DNA of 24,457 nt from the NCBI GenBank assembly GCA_964428795.1, contig CAYRZL010000036.1, positions 1 to 24,457 of the forward strand, written 5' to 3'. The notes beneath the pieces are model-generated. The model saw only the letters and a list, made by a program, of their open reading frames with translations. It did not search any database and was not told the origin of the DNA. The translations under genes and the position numbers were made by a program. The DNA comes from CAYRZL01 sp964428795. GTDB taxonomy: Bacteria > Bacillota > Clostridia > Lachnospirales > Lachnospiraceae. This document shows positions 15,778 through 23,572 of this stretch, in pieces. Every line of letters starts with the position of its first letter. Within the stretch, counting starts at the first letter, position 1.

Positions 15778-15962
15778 CTTAGCTTTCCTTTACCAAGAGG
15801 TATTTGACCCTCGCGGTATTCGTCAAATGGACATGCAAGCATGCCCGCTTGACTCATTACTCGCAGGAATAAACCTTCAAACTGAGAGAGATACGTTTCT
15901 CTTACATCAGTTTGAAGGTTTACACACTCTTCTGAATAATGCCGACCACTCTGAAATCTTTC
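15778..15962. other. Intergenic stretch with no recognisable gene
   Basis: This interval follows the ATPase fragment and runs to the gltD stop codon. Both strands have short open frames (a plus frame from 15767 and a minus frame ending at 15546), but neither has a good ribosome-binding site or a recognisable domain. Its only clear structure is the long inverted repeat at 15871-15921. It may be a remnant of an inserted element. Confidence 0.5.
15871..15921. repeat. Long inverted repeat / hairpin downstream of gltD
   Basis: A perfect 15-bp outer stem (15871-15885 with 15907-15921; AAACCTTCAAACTGA and its complement) encloses an inner AGAGA/TCTCT stem (15887-15891 with 15898-15902) and a 6-nt loop. 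A 3-nt bulge lies on one side. It lies 42 bp past the gltD stop codon. Neither strand has a real U-tract after the stem, so it is not a standard intrinsic terminator. Confidence 0.85.
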
Positions 15963-17456
15963 TTATTGTACCGACAGATTTGTATAGCCCATCAGACTCT
16001 CATCCACTTCCTGTGCCACCTCGCGCCCTTCACGGATCGCTTTTACTACCAGTGACTGTCCGCTATGCATATCGCCTGCAGTAAATACATGTTTTACAGA
16101 GGTTGCATGACTGCCCGGCGCACAAGCCACATTGGTTCGTGCATCCAGTTCTACTCCGAAAGCATCTGTCACATATTTCTGTGATCCGAGGAAGCCTGCG
16201 GCGATCAATACCAGATCCGCCGGAAGCAATGCTTCTGTTCCGGCTGCCTCCACCATCATCATACGTCCTGTCTTTTCATCCTTTTTACTTTCCAGCTTGA
16301 TGGTTTTCACGCTGGAAAGATTGCCCTGTTTGTCTTTGATAAATTCTTTTACCGTAGTCTGGTAGATCCGGGGATCATGACCATATACTGCAATCGCTTC
16401 CTCCTGACCGTAATCTACCTTGCAGACTCTTGGCCACTGAGGCCACGGATTGTTCTCCGCTCTGGTATCCGGCAGCTTTGGCATCATTTCAAGCTGGATC
16501 ACGGATTTTGCACCGTGACGGATACTGGTTCCCACACAGTCATTTCCGGTATCACCGCCGCCGATAATAATAACATTTTTATCTTTTGCAGAAATATATT
16601 TTCCATCTTTCAAGTCAGAATCCAGCAGGCTCTTTGTGTTTGCAGTGAGGAAATCCACCGCAAAACAGATGCCCTTCGCGTCTCTGCCCGGAGCTCCGAT
16701 ATCCCGTGGATTGGAGGAACCACATGCAAGGATTACCCTGTCATATTCTTTTAAAAGCTTTGCGGCTTTTATGTCCCTGCCTACATTTGTGTTTGTAACA
16801 AATGTAACGCCCTCTTCCTTCATTACATCTACTTTTCGGTCAATGACCCATTTCTCCAGCTTCATATTCGGTATACCATACATCATCAGACCACCCACGC
16901 GGTCACTGCGCTCATACACCGTCACGCTGTGTCCTCTGTGATTTAAAAGATCTGCCGCTGCAAGACCTGCCGGACCGCTTCCGACTACCGCAATTTTCTT
17001 TCCGGTTCTGACTGTGGGCGGCTTCGGAGCAGCGTACCCCTGTGCATATGCATGTTCGATAATGGCATGTTCATTTTCTTTCGTACATACCGGTTCATCG
17101 TGCAGATTGCAGGTACATGCGGCTTCGCAGAGAGCCGGGCATACTCTGGATGTAAATTCCGGAAAATTGTTGGTCTTGTGCAGACGATAATAAGCCTGCT
17201 CCCAATTTCCAAAATATACCAGATCATTCCATTCCGGCACCAGATTATGCAGCGGACAGCCGCTGGTCATACCTGCCAGCGTCACACCGGACTGACAGAA
17301 GGGAACGCCGCATTCCATGCAGCGTGCGCCCTGTCTGCGCTGTTCTTCCTCCGGCAGATATTCATGAAATTCATTAAAGTTTTTTATTCTCTCAAGAGGG
17401 GAGACCGCTTTGCTGGTCACTCTCTCATATTCTAAAAATCCGGTTGGTTTTCCCAT
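15963..17456 (-). CDS. gltD: Glutamate synthase (NADPH) small subunit
   Basis: A 497-aa flavoprotein that passes electrons from NAD(P)H through FAD and Fe-S clusters to the large subunit GltB. Seen: N-terminal cysteine clusters (C46, C49, C54, C67 and C106, C110, C114, C116, C124) for two [4Fe-4S] centres; FAD-binding VVGSGPAG (157-164); NAD(P)H-binding IIGGGDTGNDC (297-307); and a C-terminal FTAGDMHSGQSLVVKAIREG flavin motif. Length is normal. The ATG follows AAGGAGG. It lies downstream of gltB on the same strand, but separated from it by about 300 bp (including a gap of unknown true length) of structured tandem repeat. The last repeat copy ends at its ribosome-binding site. Confidence 0.97.
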   Translation of the reverse strand: MGKPTGFLEYERVTSKAVSPLERIKNFNEFHEYLPEEEQRRQGARCMECGVPFCQSGVTLAGMTSGCPLHNLVPEWNDLVYFGNWEQAYYRLHKTNNFPEFTSRVCPALCEAACTCNLHDEPVCTKENEHAIIEHAYAQGYAAPKPPTVRTGKKIAVVGSGPAGLAAADLLNHRGHSVTVYERSDRVGGLMMYGIPNMKLEKWVIDRKVDVMKEEGVTFVTNTNVGRDIKAAKLLKEYDRVILACGSSNPRDIGAPGRDAKGICFAVDFLTANTKSLLDSDLKDGKYISAKDKNVIIIGGGDTGNDCVGTSIRHGAKSVIQLEMMPKLPDTRAENNPWPQWPRVCKVDYGQEEAIAVYGHDPRIYQTTVKEFIKDKQGNLSSVKTIKLESKKDEKTGRMMMVEAAGTEALLPADLVLIAAGFLGSQKYVTDAFGVELDARTNVACAPGSHATSVKHVFTAGDMHSGQSLVVKAIREGREVAQEVDESLMGYTNLSVQ

Positions 17457-17470
17457 TTCTTATAACCTCC

Positions 17471-17729
17471 TTGTTATGAGCGCTTAGAGACCGTATTTTG
17501 GTCNNNNNNNNNNNNNNNNNNNNNNNNNNNNNNNNNNNNNNNNNNNNNNNNNNNNNNNNNNNNNNNNNNNNNNNNNNNNNNNNNNNNNNNNNNNNNNNNN
17601 NNNTTTATGCTGAGCTTAGTAGTCAGGTATTGTTATGAGCACTTAGAGACCGTATTTTGGTCGCTTATGTGCGATACATACCTGACCCTTAGCGAAGCTT
17701 TATGCTGAGCTTAGTAGTCAGGTATTGTT
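17471..17729. repeat. 95-bp tandem repeat with two hairpins per unit, in the gltB-gltD intergenic region
   Basis: The same 95-bp unit recurs. A left partial copy (17473-17503) runs into the assembly gap, then comes the end of a copy from 17604, then a full unit up to 17729. Identical segments at 17604 and 17699, and at 17621 and 17716, fix the period. Hairpin A pairs ATACCTGAC with GTCAGGTAT across about 30 nt, with internal CTTAGC/GCTTAG-type pairing. Hairpin B nests GCAC...GTGC around GACC...GGTC. The left copy has GCGC in place of GCAC. On the transcribed (minus) strand the array starts about 30 nt after the gltB stop codon and ends against the gltD ribosome-binding site. True copy number is unknown because of the gap. 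Confidence 0.9.
17504..17603. other. Assembly gap (100 N)
   Basis: Exactly 100 N inside the tandem repeat. The round length suggests a scaffolding placeholder. By repeat phase, at least 36 bp, or 36 plus a multiple of 95 bp, should be missing. Confidence 0.97.
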
Positions 17730-17755
17730 TAACCTATGTTGTCCATGACTTGATA

Positions 17756-20700
17756 TCATTTCAGCATGCTGTAGAACGCTTCAATCTGAGCCTGCTCACT
17801 GGAGAGACCCTTCTCCTCCATATGTGCAATGGCATGCATCATGCGTGCATAGTCATAAGGAATGATTTTCTTGAACAAAGGCAGATAATGTTCAAAGTTA
17901 TCCAGCACTTCCTTTCCTTTGACAGAATTGGTCAATGCTACATGCTCTCCAATCATACCTTTTAATTCATAGACATCATATTTGTTGGTTACCTCTTCAA
18001 TGGAAACCATCTCCTTGTTTGTTCTGGTATAAAGATCACGATCCTCATCCAGTACATAGGCAATACCGCCGCTCATACCCGCTGCAAAGTTCTTACCTGT
18101 TTTTCCGAGAACGACCACCCTGCCGCCTGTCATATACTCACATCCATGGTCACCCACGCCTTCAACAACTGCGGAAGCGCCGGAATTACGGACACAGAAA
18201 CGCTCACCAGCCACACCGTTGATAAATACTTTACCGCTGGTTGCCCCGTAAAGAGCCACATTTCCAATAATAATGTTCTCATCCTGTTTGAATTTCACAC
18301 CCTTTGGCGGATACACGATCAGTTTTCCACCGGACAGACCTTTACCAAAATAGTCATTGCTGTCTCCCACCAGTTCAAGGGTAAGTCCCCTTGGGATAAG
18401 CGCACCAAAGCTCTGTCCTCCGGCACCGTTACATTTTACCACAAAGGAATCTTCTTCCAGTCCGTCCTTGTATTTTCTCGTAATTTCAGAACCGAAGATC
18501 GTACCAAAGGATCGGTTTGTATTTCCAACCTCCACCTCAATGCTGCGCTTCTCACCCTTTTCCAGAGCCGGGCCAAGTTTTTTCAACAATATCGTCTCAT
18601 CCAGGCTCTTTTCCAGCTCGAAATCATAGACTTTTTTCGGATCAAAGATCACGTTCTCTTTCGGACCGGCAAACGGATTATTCAAAATATTGCTCAAATC
18701 TACTTTCTGTGTATGTTCCGGCATACCTTTCCGCGGAATAAGCAGATCGGTACGTCCTACCAGCTCATCCACGGTGCGAACGCCCAGTTTTGCCATATAT
18801 TCTCTGAGTTCCTGTGCAATAAAGCGCATAAAGTTGATAACATATTCCGGTTTTCCCGCAAAACGCTTTCTCAGCTCCGGATTCTGTGTAGCTACGCCTA
18901 CCGGGCAGGTATCCAGATTGCAGACACGCATCATCACACATCCCATGGTTACAAGAGGAGCTGTGGCAAAGCCAAATTCCTCTGCTCCCAACATCGCTGC
19001 GATAGCAACGTCCCGTCCGCTCATCAGCTTTCCGTCTGTCTCGATGCGCACTTTATTTCGCAGACCGTTCATCAGCAAGGTCTGATGTGTCTCTGCCAGT
19101 CCAAGCTCCCAGGGAAGTCCTGCGTTGTGAATGGAGCTTTTTGGCGCCGCACCGGTACCTCCGTCATATCCGGAGATCAGGATAACCTGAGCGCCCGCCT
19201 TTGCTACACCCGCCGCAACAGTACCTACACCCGCCTCAGATACCAGTTTTACGGAAATCCGAGCTTTCCTGTTTGCATTTTTCAGATCGAAGATCAACTG
19301 TTCCAAATCCTCGATGGAATAAATATCGTGATGCGGCGGAGGTGAAATCAGGCTGACGCCCGGCGTGGAAAGTCTTGTTTTTGCGATCCATGGATATACT
19401 TTTTCTCCCGGAAGATGGCCGCCTTCACCCGGCTTTGCTCCCTGCGCCATCTTGATCTGAATCTCCTCGGCGCTGACCAGATATTTGCTTGTCACACCGA
19501 AACGTCCGCTGGCCACCTGCTTGATGGCGGAGCAGCGGTCTCTGCCAGTGCCTTTGCTTGCCAGACGTTCCTCGCTCTCACCGCCTTCACCGGAGTTGGA
19601 GCGTCCATGGAGACGATTCATGGCAATCGCCAGAGTTTCATGGGCTTCCTGAGAAATGGAACCATAGGACATAGCTCCCGTTTTAAACCGGGTAACGATG
19701 GAATCCACACTCTCCACTTCATCAATGGAAATGCCTTTCTTTGGATATTTAAAGTCAATGAGACTGCGCAATGTATTGGTACGTTCCTCGGTGTCAATGA
19801 GATCTGTATACTGCTTAAACATCTCATAATCGCCCCGTTTGGTCGACTCCTGCAGCAGATGTATCGTCTGAGGATTGTACAAATGCTCCTCTGCACCGCT
19901 GCGCATTTTATGTCTTCCTTTGCTGGAAAGGGTAAGATCACATTTCAGTTCCAGAGGATCAAACGCTTTTGCGTGAAGCAGCTCCACCTCTTTTTGAATA
20001 TCATCAATGGTGATACCTCCAATGCGGCTTACGGTGTTTGCAAAATATTTGTCAATAACAGATTTATCAATACCGATCGCCTCAAAAATGCGTGCGCCCA
20101 GGTAAGACTGAATGGTGGAAATACCCATTTTTGCCGCAATTTTTATGATCCCGTGAATAACTGCTGCATTGTAATCATCCACTGCCGCGTAATAATCTTT
20201 ATCCAGCATTCTGTCATCAATGAGCTGGCGAATCGACTCATGAGCCAGATACGGGTTGATAGCACTGGCGCCATAACCAAGCAGCACTGCAAAATGGTGT
20301 ACCTCCCTTGGCTCGCCGCTCTCCAGTATAATGGAAAGAGAGGTTCTCTTCTTAGTGCGGACCAGATGCTGATTCAAAGCGGATACTGCCAGCAGAGACG
20401 GAATCGGCACATGGAACTCGTCCAGCCCCCTATCTGTCAAAATCAGAATGTTTGCTCCCTCTTTGTGAGCGTGATCTGCTTCCACAAACAATTTCTCAAT
20501 CGCTTTTTCTAAAGAAGTGTTTCTATAATAAGTAATCGGAATTTCAGCGACCTTAAACCCTTCCTTTTTCATATTTTTAATCTTTAAAAGATCTGTGCTT
20601 GTAAGGATCGGATTATTCACCTTTAAGATCTGACAGTTCTCCTTTTTCTCTTCCAGCAAATTTCCTGCCTTACCCAAATATACGGTGGTAGATGTCACTA

Positions 20701-22294
20701 CCTCCTCACGGATCGAGTCGATAGGCGGATTGGTGACCTGCGCAAACAGTTGTTTAAAATAGTTAAACAAAGGCTGATGTTCCTTTGACAATACCGGAAT
20801 CGGAATATCGATACCCATGGCTCCGGTGGATTCTCCGCCATTCTGCGCCATCGGCAGGATGGATGTACGCAATTCCTCATAAGTATATCCAAATGCCTTC
20901 TGCATCTGCGGAAGCTCCTCTTTTCCGTATTTTGGTACGCGGACATTTGGGATCTTCAAATTCTTTAATTCCACGATGTGACCGTCCAGCCACTCACCAT
21001 AAGGCTGTTTTGCCGCATAGCTCTCTTTTAGCTGGTCGTCATCCACAACCACACCTTTTACGGTATCCACCAACAGCATTTTTCCCGGACGCAGTCTGTC
21101 TTTCACAACGATATGCGTGGGATCTACATCCAGCACGCCAACCTCGGAAGAAAGCACAAGAATGTCGTCATCTGTGATATAATAGCGGGAGGGGCGCAGT
21201 CCGTTACGGTCCAGAACCGCTCCCATTTTATCTCCGTCAGAAAACAAAATAGATGCAGGGCCATCCCATGGTTCCATCATCGTCGCATAATACTGATAAA
21301 AATCACGTTTTTTCTGGGACATCAGTTTGTTATTTGCCCATGGCTCCGGAATCATCGTCATAATTGCCAGAGGCATTTCCATACCGCTCATAACAAAAAA
21401 CTCAAGAGCATTATCAAGCTGTGCGGAATCAGAGCCGTTTGTGTTTACCACCGGAAGGATTTTCTGAAAATGCTGTTTCAGATAATCGGATTCCATGGTC
21501 TCCTCTCGGGACAGCATTTTATCCGCATTTCCGTGAATGGTGTTGATCTCACCGTTATGTACGATGAAACGGTTCGGATGCGCGCGCTCCCAGCTTGGAT
21601 TTGTATTGGTACTGAAACGGGAATGTACCAGTGCAATGGCAGACTCATAATCTTTATCCTGCAAATCCGCAAAAAACCGTCTCAGATCCTCCACCAGAAA
21701 CATTCCTTTGTATACGATGGTTCTGCCGGAAAGGGAACATACATAAGTATAATCATTGCTCTGCTCGAACACCCGGCGCACAATGTAAAGCGCCCGATCA
21801 AAATCCAGTCCCTTTGCCACATGCTTCGGCCGTTTTACAAATCCCTGGACGATATAAGGCATACAATCCACCGCCTTCTGCCCGAGAACACCGGGATCTA
21901 CAGGAACATCCCGCCATCCCAAAAATTCCAGGCCCTCTTTTTTCACGATCACTTCAAACAGTTTTTTTGCAGCATTGCGTTTCAGTTCATCTTGGGGCAG
22001 AAAGAACATACCGACACCGTAGTCACGCTCTCCTCCCAGATTTACTCCCTGATCTTTCATGACCTTCGAGAAAAATTTGTGTGATACCTGAAGCAGAATA
22101 CCGACACCGTCTCCCGTTTTTCCATCCGCATCTTTTCCTGCTCTGTGTTTTAAGTTCTCAACAATTTTCAGGGCGTCTTCCACGGTCTTGTGGGTTTTGA
22201 TACCCTTGATATTTACTACAGCACCGATACCACAGTTGTCATGTTCAAAACTGGGATCGTATAAACCCATCGGTCTTGCATTACTTTCATTCAT
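17756..22294 (-). CDS. gltB: Glutamate synthase (NADPH) large subunit
   Basis: A 1512-aa enzyme, full family length, that makes two glutamates from glutamine and 2-oxoglutarate with electrons from GltD. Domains in order: class-II glutamine amidotransferase (nucleophile C21 in NCGIGAV, exposed after removal of a 20-residue propeptide; to about 430), a central linking domain (about 480-770), the FMN-binding synthase barrel (about 830-1200), and the GXGXG beta-helix (about 1260-1450, GGRVVVLGKTGKNFAAGMSGG). C1119, C1125 and C1130 (CNLDTCPVG) ligate the [3Fe-4S] cluster. The open frame begins at 22309, but that ATG is part of the GGAGG ribosome-binding site. The ATG at 22292-22294 is the proper start. 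The leader contains a terminator-like hairpin. No frameshift or missing motif was seen. Confidence 0.98.
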   Translation of the reverse strand: MNESNARPMGLYDPSFEHDNCGIGAVVNIKGIKTHKTVEDALKIVENLKHRAGKDADGKTGDGVGILLQVSHKFFSKVMKDQGVNLGGERDYGVGMFFLPQDELKRNAAKKLFEVIVKKEGLEFLGWRDVPVDPGVLGQKAVDCMPYIVQGFVKRPKHVAKGLDFDRALYIVRRVFEQSNDYTYVCSLSGRTIVYKGMFLVEDLRRFFADLQDKDYESAIALVHSRFSTNTNPSWERAHPNRFIVHNGEINTIHGNADKMLSREETMESDYLKQHFQKILPVVNTNGSDSAQLDNALEFFVMSGMEMPLAIMTMIPEPWANNKLMSQKKRDFYQYYATMMEPWDGPASILFSDGDKMGAVLDRNGLRPSRYYITDDDILVLSSEVGVLDVDPTHIVVKDRLRPGKMLLVDTVKGVVVDDDQLKESYAAKQPYGEWLDGHIVELKNLKIPNVRVPKYGKEELPQMQKAFGYTYEELRTSILPMAQNGGESTGAMGIDIPIPVLSKEHQPLFNYFKQLFAQVTNPPIDSIREEVVTSTTVYLGKAGNLLEEKKENCQILKVNNPILTSTDLLKIKNMKKEGFKVAEIPITYYRNTSLEKAIEKLFVEADHAHKEGANILILTDRGLDEFHVPIPSLLAVSALNQHLVRTKKRTSLSIILESGEPREVHHFAVLLGYGASAINPYLAHESIRQLIDDRMLDKDYYAAVDDYNAAVIHGIIKIAAKMGISTIQSYLGARIFEAIGIDKSVIDKYFANTVSRIGGITIDDIQKEVELLHAKAFDPLELKCDLTLSSKGRHKMRSGAEEHLYNPQTIHLLQESTKRGDYEMFKQYTDLIDTEERTNTLRSLIDFKYPKKGISIDEVESVDSIVTRFKTGAMSYGSISQEAHETLAIAMNRLHGRSNSGEGGESEERLASKGTGRDRCSAIKQVASGRFGVTSKYLVSAEEIQIKMAQGAKPGEGGHLPGEKVYPWIAKTRLSTPGVSLISPPPHHDIYSIEDLEQLIFDLKNANRKARISVKLVSEAGVGTVAAGVAKAGAQVILISGYDGGTGAAPKSSIHNAGLPWELGLAETHQTLLMNGLRNKVRIETDGKLMSGRDVAIAAMLGAEEFGFATAPLVTMGCVMMRVCNLDTCPVGVATQNPELRKRFAGKPEYVINFMRFIAQELREYMAKLGVRTVDELVGRTDLLIPRKGMPEHTQKVDLSNILNNPFAGPKENVIFDPKKVYDFELEKSLDETILLKKLGPALEKGEKRSIEVEVGNTNRSFGTIFGSEITRKYKDGLEEDSFVVKCNGAGGQSFGALIPRGLTLELVGDSNDYFGKGLSGGKLIVYPPKGVKFKQDENIIIGNVALYGATSGKVFINGVAGERFCVRNSGASAVVEGVGDHGCEYMTGGRVVVLGKTGKNFAAGMSGGIAYVLDEDRDLYTRTNKEMVSIEEVTNKYDVYELKGMIGEHVALTNSVKGKEVLDNFEHYLPLFKKIIPYDYARMMHAIAHMEEKGLSSEQAQIEAFYSMLK

Positions 22295-22317
22295 GGTCCA
22301 TTCCTCCATTTTGTAAT

Positions 22318-22364
22318 AAAAAAAAGAGAGACTTCGGGCGCATCTTCGACGCCTTTGTCTCTCT
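22318..22364 (-). terminator. Terminator-like hairpin in the gltB leader (candidate attenuator)
   Basis: On the minus strand, AGAGAGAC pairs with GTCTCTCT (22357-22364 with 22325-22332). The stem encloses an inner GGCGT/GCGCC stem and a CGAAGAT loop, and is followed by seven U residues (22318-22324). It ends only about 24 nt before the gltB start codon. It has the form of an intrinsic terminator, placed between promoter and gene. Confidence 0.8.
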
Positions 22365-22371
22365 GCGGATT

Positions 22372-22400
22372 ACTATAACTCATTTTTTTACTGTTGTAAA
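22372..22400 (-). promoter_or_regulatory. Putative sigma-A promoter of gltBD
   Basis: On the minus strand, -35 TTTACA (22395-22400), a 17-bp spacer, and -10 TATAGT (22372-22377). Transcription would start near 22365, at the very base of the leader hairpin. A second possible -10 TATAAT lies further upstream (22449-22454) with a weak -35 (ATTTAA); if used, the leader would be about 120 nt longer. Confidence 0.6.
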
Positions 22401-22421
22401 CCCCCAATTTTTGTTAAATTG

Positions 22422-22475
22422 TCAGATTATTTGTTAATTATGCATTTTATTATATATTATCAGATTATTTATTAA
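22422..22475. repeat. Pair of 16-bp direct repeats upstream of the gltB promoter
   Basis: TCAGATTATTTGTTAA (22422-22437) recurs as TCAGATTATTTATTAA (22460-22475), 38 bp apart, with one difference. Relative to the proximal gltB promoter they lie at about -65 and -103. They could be activator sites, but the region is very AT-rich. The rest of 22476-22645 shows no gene. Confidence 0.5.
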
Positions 22476-22645
22476 ATTTTCTATTTTGTAAACACTTTTT
22501 TATAAGATTTCTTCTTTTTCTGTTCATCACTTCATTCTAAAAAAACACATCTTTTACAACTGTTTTTTGCTTTTCATTTACAGCACAATATGTTACACTT
22601 TCGATAACTACTTAAACCATAAACTAATTACCATGAATGTACGAT

Positions 22646-22694
22646 AGGAATCTTCACCGGAGCTTCCTTTCGCATGCTTGGCAACCGAAAGGAA
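22646..22694 (+). promoter_or_regulatory. Competing leader hairpins; one sequesters the TRIC-gene ribosome-binding site
   Basis: TTCCTTTCG (22664-22672) and CGAAAGGAA (22686-22694) form a perfect 9-bp stem with a 13-nt loop that buries the AAAGGA ribosome-binding site. An alternative upstream stem pairs AGGAA (22646-22650) with TTCCT (22664-22668), using part of the same sequence. The two folds are mutually exclusive, as in a translational riboswitch or thermosensor platform. Confidence 0.6.
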
Positions 22695-22703
22695 CAGATA
22701 CAT

Positions 22704-23351
22704 ATGAAATATTCAACCTTTTTTATTTATGCAATGGAAATCATCGGAACGGTTGCTTTTGCCAGCTCAGGTGCTTTGATGGCAATTCGCAAGAAGCTGG
22801 ATCTGTTCGGCGTGCTTGTGCTCGGCGTAGTGACTGCCTGTGGCGGAGGTCTGATTCGCGATGTCATTTTAAATGTTCACCCGCCAAAAGTCTTTCAGAC
22901 CATGGATTATGCCCTGGCAGCAGTCATTACCTCCTTTGTTCTCTTTCTTATCATTTATTTCAGACGTTCTCTTTTGAACAAGATGACTTCACAGAGTACG
23001 TTTGACCGTGTGATGATGACATTGGATGCTATCGGTCTTGGCATCTTTACGGTAAGCGGAATCCAGACAACCATCGATATATCCTTCGGCGAGCGTACCT
23101 TTCTCATGCTTTTTGTCGGCGTGATCACCGGATGCGGCGGAGGACTGCTTCGGGATATCATGGTAAAAGAAATGCCTTACATCTTTGTAAAGCATGTGTA
23201 TGCCTGCGCTTCTCTGGCAGGTGGAATACTCTATATCATTCTGCTGGGTGTGCTGCCCTCCACTGCTAATATTATTATCAGTGCGGCTTCGGTTATAGTA
23301 ATCCGGTTATTGGCGGCGCATTTCAAATGGAATCTGCCTCGTATTTCTTAA
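22704..23351 (+). CDS. TRIC/UPF0126 (YicG-like) seven-helix membrane protein
   Basis: A 215-aa membrane protein with seven hydrophobic segments and the internal duplication of the trimeric intracellular cation channel family. The signature GVVTACGGGLIRDV (41-54) in the first half recurs as GVITGCGGGLLRDI (139-152) in the second. Bacterial members form potassium-permeable trimers in vitro; their physiological role is unsettled. The frame opens at 22674, but the ATG at 22704 follows AAAGGA with 10-nt spacing and begins the first helix directly, so it is preferred. It is divergent from gltB across an AT-rich region of about 400 bp. Its ribosome-binding site lies inside a hairpin. A weak terminator follows it. 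Confidence 0.9.
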   Translation: MKYSTFFIYAMEIIGTVAFASSGALMAIRKKLDLFGVLVLGVVTACGGGLIRDVILNVHPPKVFQTMDYALAAVITSFVLFLIIYFRRSLLNKMTSQSTFDRVMMTLDAIGLGIFTVSGIQTTIDISFGERTFLMLFVGVITGCGGGLLRDIMVKEMPYIFVKHVYACASLAGGILYIILLGVLPSTANIIISAASVIVIRLLAAHFKWNLPRIS

Positions 23352-23352
23352 A

Positions 23353-23380
23353 TTCCGTTTTATCGGAAGATATTTTTTAT
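23353..23380 (+). terminator. Possible weak terminator after the TRIC-family gene
   Basis: A short TTCCG/CGGAA stem (23353-23357 with 23364-23368) is followed by GATATTTTTTAT, directly after the TAA. The stem is only 5 bp. Confidence 0.4.
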
Positions 23381-23405
23381 TTAACGTATTTTTTCAAACT
23401 GATAA

Positions 23406-23434
23406 TTGCATTTTTTGTTCACATCTGTTATATT
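23406..23434 (+). promoter_or_regulatory. Putative sigma-A promoter of the Rpn-family gene
   Basis: -35 TTGCAT (23406-23411), a 17-bp spacer, and -10 TATATT (23429-23434). It would give a leader of about 130 nt before the TTG start. I see no further structure of note in 23435-23560. Confidence 0.55.
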
Positions 23435-23572
23435 GAATGCAGGCATTTAATTTCTATTTTTCTATTAACATTCGTTAATCTGCAATTCTTACGCTGCTGC
23501 GTGACTTTGAAATTCTTATGCCGGAAATCTTTTAAAATCATATCAAATATGTTAGTATGAAAGGAGAAATCA

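Noticed and set aside
15831..15842. CATGC-AA-GCATG small palindrome
   Set aside because: Short and isolated; likely chance beside the much stronger inverted repeat downstream.
17471..17729. CRISPR array or attachment-site array
   Set aside because: The whole 95-bp unit is repeated, with no unique spacers and no cas or integrase gene nearby.
18146..20512. Long open frames on the plus strand opposite gltB (up to about 400 codons)
   Set aside because: They lie antisense to a complete gltB with all motifs, lack ribosome-binding sites and show no recognisable domain. They are composition shadows.
22318..22400. ANTAR-target or known glutamine riboswitch in the gltB leader
   Set aside because: ANTAR targets need two hairpins with six-base loops of defined sequence; only one hairpin with a different loop is seen. 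No glutamine riboswitch core is visible.
22640..22703. S-box (SAM-I) riboswitch before the TRIC gene
   Set aside because: Only the GGCAACC-like loop recalls it; the conserved P1/P2 core and kink-turn are absent and the leader is too short.
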